Assembly (NCBI GenBank): GCA_021797955.1
Contig: JAJZYV010000083.1
Coordinates: 1-7,369 of the forward strand
DNA length: 7,369 nt
Reading direction: 5' to 3'
From: Thermoplasmata archaeon
GTDB taxonomy: Archaea > Thermoplasmatota > Thermoplasmata > Thermoplasmatales > Thermoplasmataceae
Part shown: piece after piece, positions 6,481-7,369 of the stretch
Numbering within the stretch: position 1 is the stretch's first letter
How the letters are laid out: the number at the start of each line of letters is the position of its first letter
Program-made: the position numbers and the translations under genes
Notes under the pieces: generated by a model
Seen by the model: the letters and a program-made list of their open reading frames with translations, nothing else
Told to the model about the DNA's origin: nothing
Databases searched by the model: none

Positions 6481-7015
6481 GTGAAAATTCAATATGTAAT
6501 CATAGACATTATGGTTCTTCAGGGTCGTGGATTCGTACCGAAGATTAGGGGCAGTACCATCAAGATGCTTGAGGTTCTTAGAGATAATTATGACTAGAAT
6601 TTAGGCGCCAAATCTTACGAAATTGAGCAGGGACATTGCATAATTGAAAATGAACAAAGGAAAAAATACTGTGGGGAGCAGAAAAATTCAGAGGAATTCT
6701 CAAGGCACCAATGGGAGACCTCAGAATCAGGAATAACGACGGAACAGAACCTGCTCTTGACACAATTCTCGGTCTAAGTTCAATCTGGATCTCTTCGCAA
6801 ACATAAGACCAATAAGGTTGCTTCCGGGCATTTTGTCAGTTATACGTGGGATGGATTTAACCAGCTCAATAGATTAAACTATTGTGGGGGAAAACACTGA
6901 AGGATTGTATGAAAGTCATTTCGGTGGGAGCTTTCACAAAACACATGATAGAAGAAATGAACAATACATAGATGTCAAATTAGTGACGGAGGTTTCCAAA
7001 GCTTCGAAAGGATAA
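6481..7015 (+). pseudogene. Decayed isocitrate/isopropylmalate dehydrogenase family gene
   Basis: Read across frames, this stretch follows the N-terminal half of a beta-hydroxyacid oxidative decarboxylase, the NAD(P)-dependent group with isocitrate, isopropylmalate, homoisocitrate and tartrate/malate dehydrogenases. From GTG 6481 the first frame gives VLQGRGFVPKI, a worn form of the VIPGDGIGPEV start, then STIKMLEVLRDNYD. After a TAG (6595-6597) it continues NLGAKSYEI. A frameshift before 6678 leads to AEKFRGILKAPMGDLRIRNN and DGTEPALDTILG. Another near 6775-6782 leads to NLDLFANIRPIRLLPGILSV. Past a TAA (6875-6877) come GENTEGLYESHFGGSF, the VRENTEG(L/D)Y signature, and DVKLVTEVSKASKG before a TAA (7013-7015). 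That is roughly the first 180 of about 350 residues. The C-terminal half, which carries catalytic and NAD-binding parts, is absent, so no active enzyme can be made. The exact substrate class is unresolved. Confidence 0.85.
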
Positions 7016-7105
7016 ATCGCAATATTGTTCCATGGCAGTTATAAATATTGACAAAATCTCTTAATTTATTTGTCTTCGAAGAACAGCACTGAACTCTTAA
7101 GAATA

Positions 7106-7178
7106 TGCCTTGAGCCGGGATTGAACCAGCGACCTCCAGATCTTCAGTCTGGCGCTCTCCCTACTGAGCTATCAAGGC
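7106..7178 (-). tRNA. tRNA-Phe (anticodon GAA)
   Basis: On the minus strand the sequence folds into a full cloverleaf. A 7-bp acceptor stem joins GCCTTGA to TCAAGGC with A as the discriminator base. The D stem is GCTC/GAGC. The anticodon stem CCAGA/TCTGG encloses the loop CTGAAGA, so the anticodon is GAA for phenylalanine. The T stem GCTGG/CCGGC contains one G-U pair and has the loop TTCAATC. There is no intron, and the 3' CCA is not encoded. All stems are intact, so the gene should be functional. Confidence 0.95.
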
Positions 7179-7198
7179 TTTAACCTCTATATTCCTGA

Positions 7199-7212
7199 GG
7201 TTTATTTAATTT
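7199..7212 (-). promoter_or_regulatory. TATA box of tRNA-Phe
   Basis: On the minus strand ATTAAATAAA (7210-7201) is centred about 27 bases upstream of the mature tRNA 5' end at 7178, the normal TATA position for an archaeal tRNA gene. Confidence 0.55.
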
Positions 7213-7246
7213 CCCCTTCGATGGCAAATTGCTAAAAAGACAGTGT

Positions 7247-7260
7247 GAAATTTATTTATC
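7247..7260 (+). promoter_or_regulatory. Probable TATA box of the NAC gene
   Basis: AAATTTATTTATC around 7248-7260 is A/T-rich and centred about 31 bases before the ATG at 7285. This predicts a transcript with only a few leader bases. It is divergent from the tRNA-Phe promoter about 45 bases away. Confidence 0.45.
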
Positions 7261-7284
7261 CTCATTTGCCATAGGTTTTTTATC

Positions 7285-7369
7285 ATGATTCCGGGCAAGA
7301 TGAATTCCAGGGAAATGAAGCGAATGATGGCGCAGATGGGCATTAAATCCGACGAGATGCCCGATGTCA
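7285..7369 (+). CDS. nac: Nascent polypeptide-associated complex protein, archaeal NAC (partial)
   Basis: The first 28 codons are present and the gene runs off the window. MIPGKMNSREMKRMMAQMGI followed by KSDEMPDV matches the conserved start of archaeal NAC proteins (FPG..N.RQM.RMM.QMGI). These dimerise and bind nascent chains at the ribosome exit tunnel. The NAC domain itself and the usual C-terminal UBA domain would lie beyond the edge, so the call rests on the N-terminal motif only. The ATG at 7285 fits the TATA position and gives a near-leaderless message. Confidence 0.8.
   Translation, partial: MIPGKMNSREMKRMMAQMGIKSDEMPDV

Noticed and set aside
6578..6763. 61-codon minus-strand open frame
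   Set aside because: It is antisense to the dehydrogenase relic, whose plus-strand reading explains the sequence far better.
1..7369. CRISPR array, insertion sequence or other mobile element
   Set aside because: No regularly spaced repeats, no terminal inverted repeats with target duplications, and no recognisable transposase or integrase were seen. The tRNA-Phe gene has no attachment-site-like duplicate within the window.

Overview
The window looks like a piece of an archaeal chromosome, most likely from the order Thermoplasmatales or a close relative. Three things point there: the start of an archaeal-type NAC gene at the right edge, A/T-rich TATA-like boxes about 25 bases before start codons with almost no leader, and a regulator with a C-terminal HTH_10 (bacterio-opsin-activator type) domain. 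The assignment comes from reading the sequence, not from a database search.

Layout. Positions 1-62 may hold the tail of an upstream gene. An M20 metallopeptidase (43-1209) follows. A 170-base gap carries a perfect palindrome and a leaderless promoter for an MFS transporter of the sugar-porter type (1380-2798). A poly-T terminator and a gap of about 430 bases come next, with only weak traces of possible old coding sequence. A second copy of the palindrome core then precedes a two-gene operon: a homocitrate-synthase-like DRE-TIM enzyme (3262-4311) overlapping a family III (CaiB/BaiF) CoA-transferase (4295-5449). A Bat-like HTH_10 regulator (5585-6232) follows. The stretch 6233-7105 has no intact gene. 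Most of it (about 6481-7015) is a badly decayed, 3'-truncated gene of the isocitrate/isopropylmalate dehydrogenase family. The right edge holds tRNA-Phe(GAA) on the minus strand and the divergent NAC gene.

How the genes fit together. The transporter and the synthase/CoA-transferase operon carry the same 12-bp palindrome core, CTAACYGGTTAG. Its centre lies exactly 42.5 bases before each ATG and just upstream of the TATA-like element. This suggests that uptake of a substrate and its CoA-dependent metabolism are controlled together. A homocitrate-synthase-like enzyme, a CoA-transferase and the relic of a beta-hydroxyacid oxidative decarboxylase suggest a 2-oxoacid/acyl-CoA condensation or cleavage route whose dehydrogenase step has been lost here. 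The M20 enzyme may release an amino acid or acyl group for the same route. The substrate cannot be read from the sequence. tRNA-Phe and NAC mark the return to core genome.
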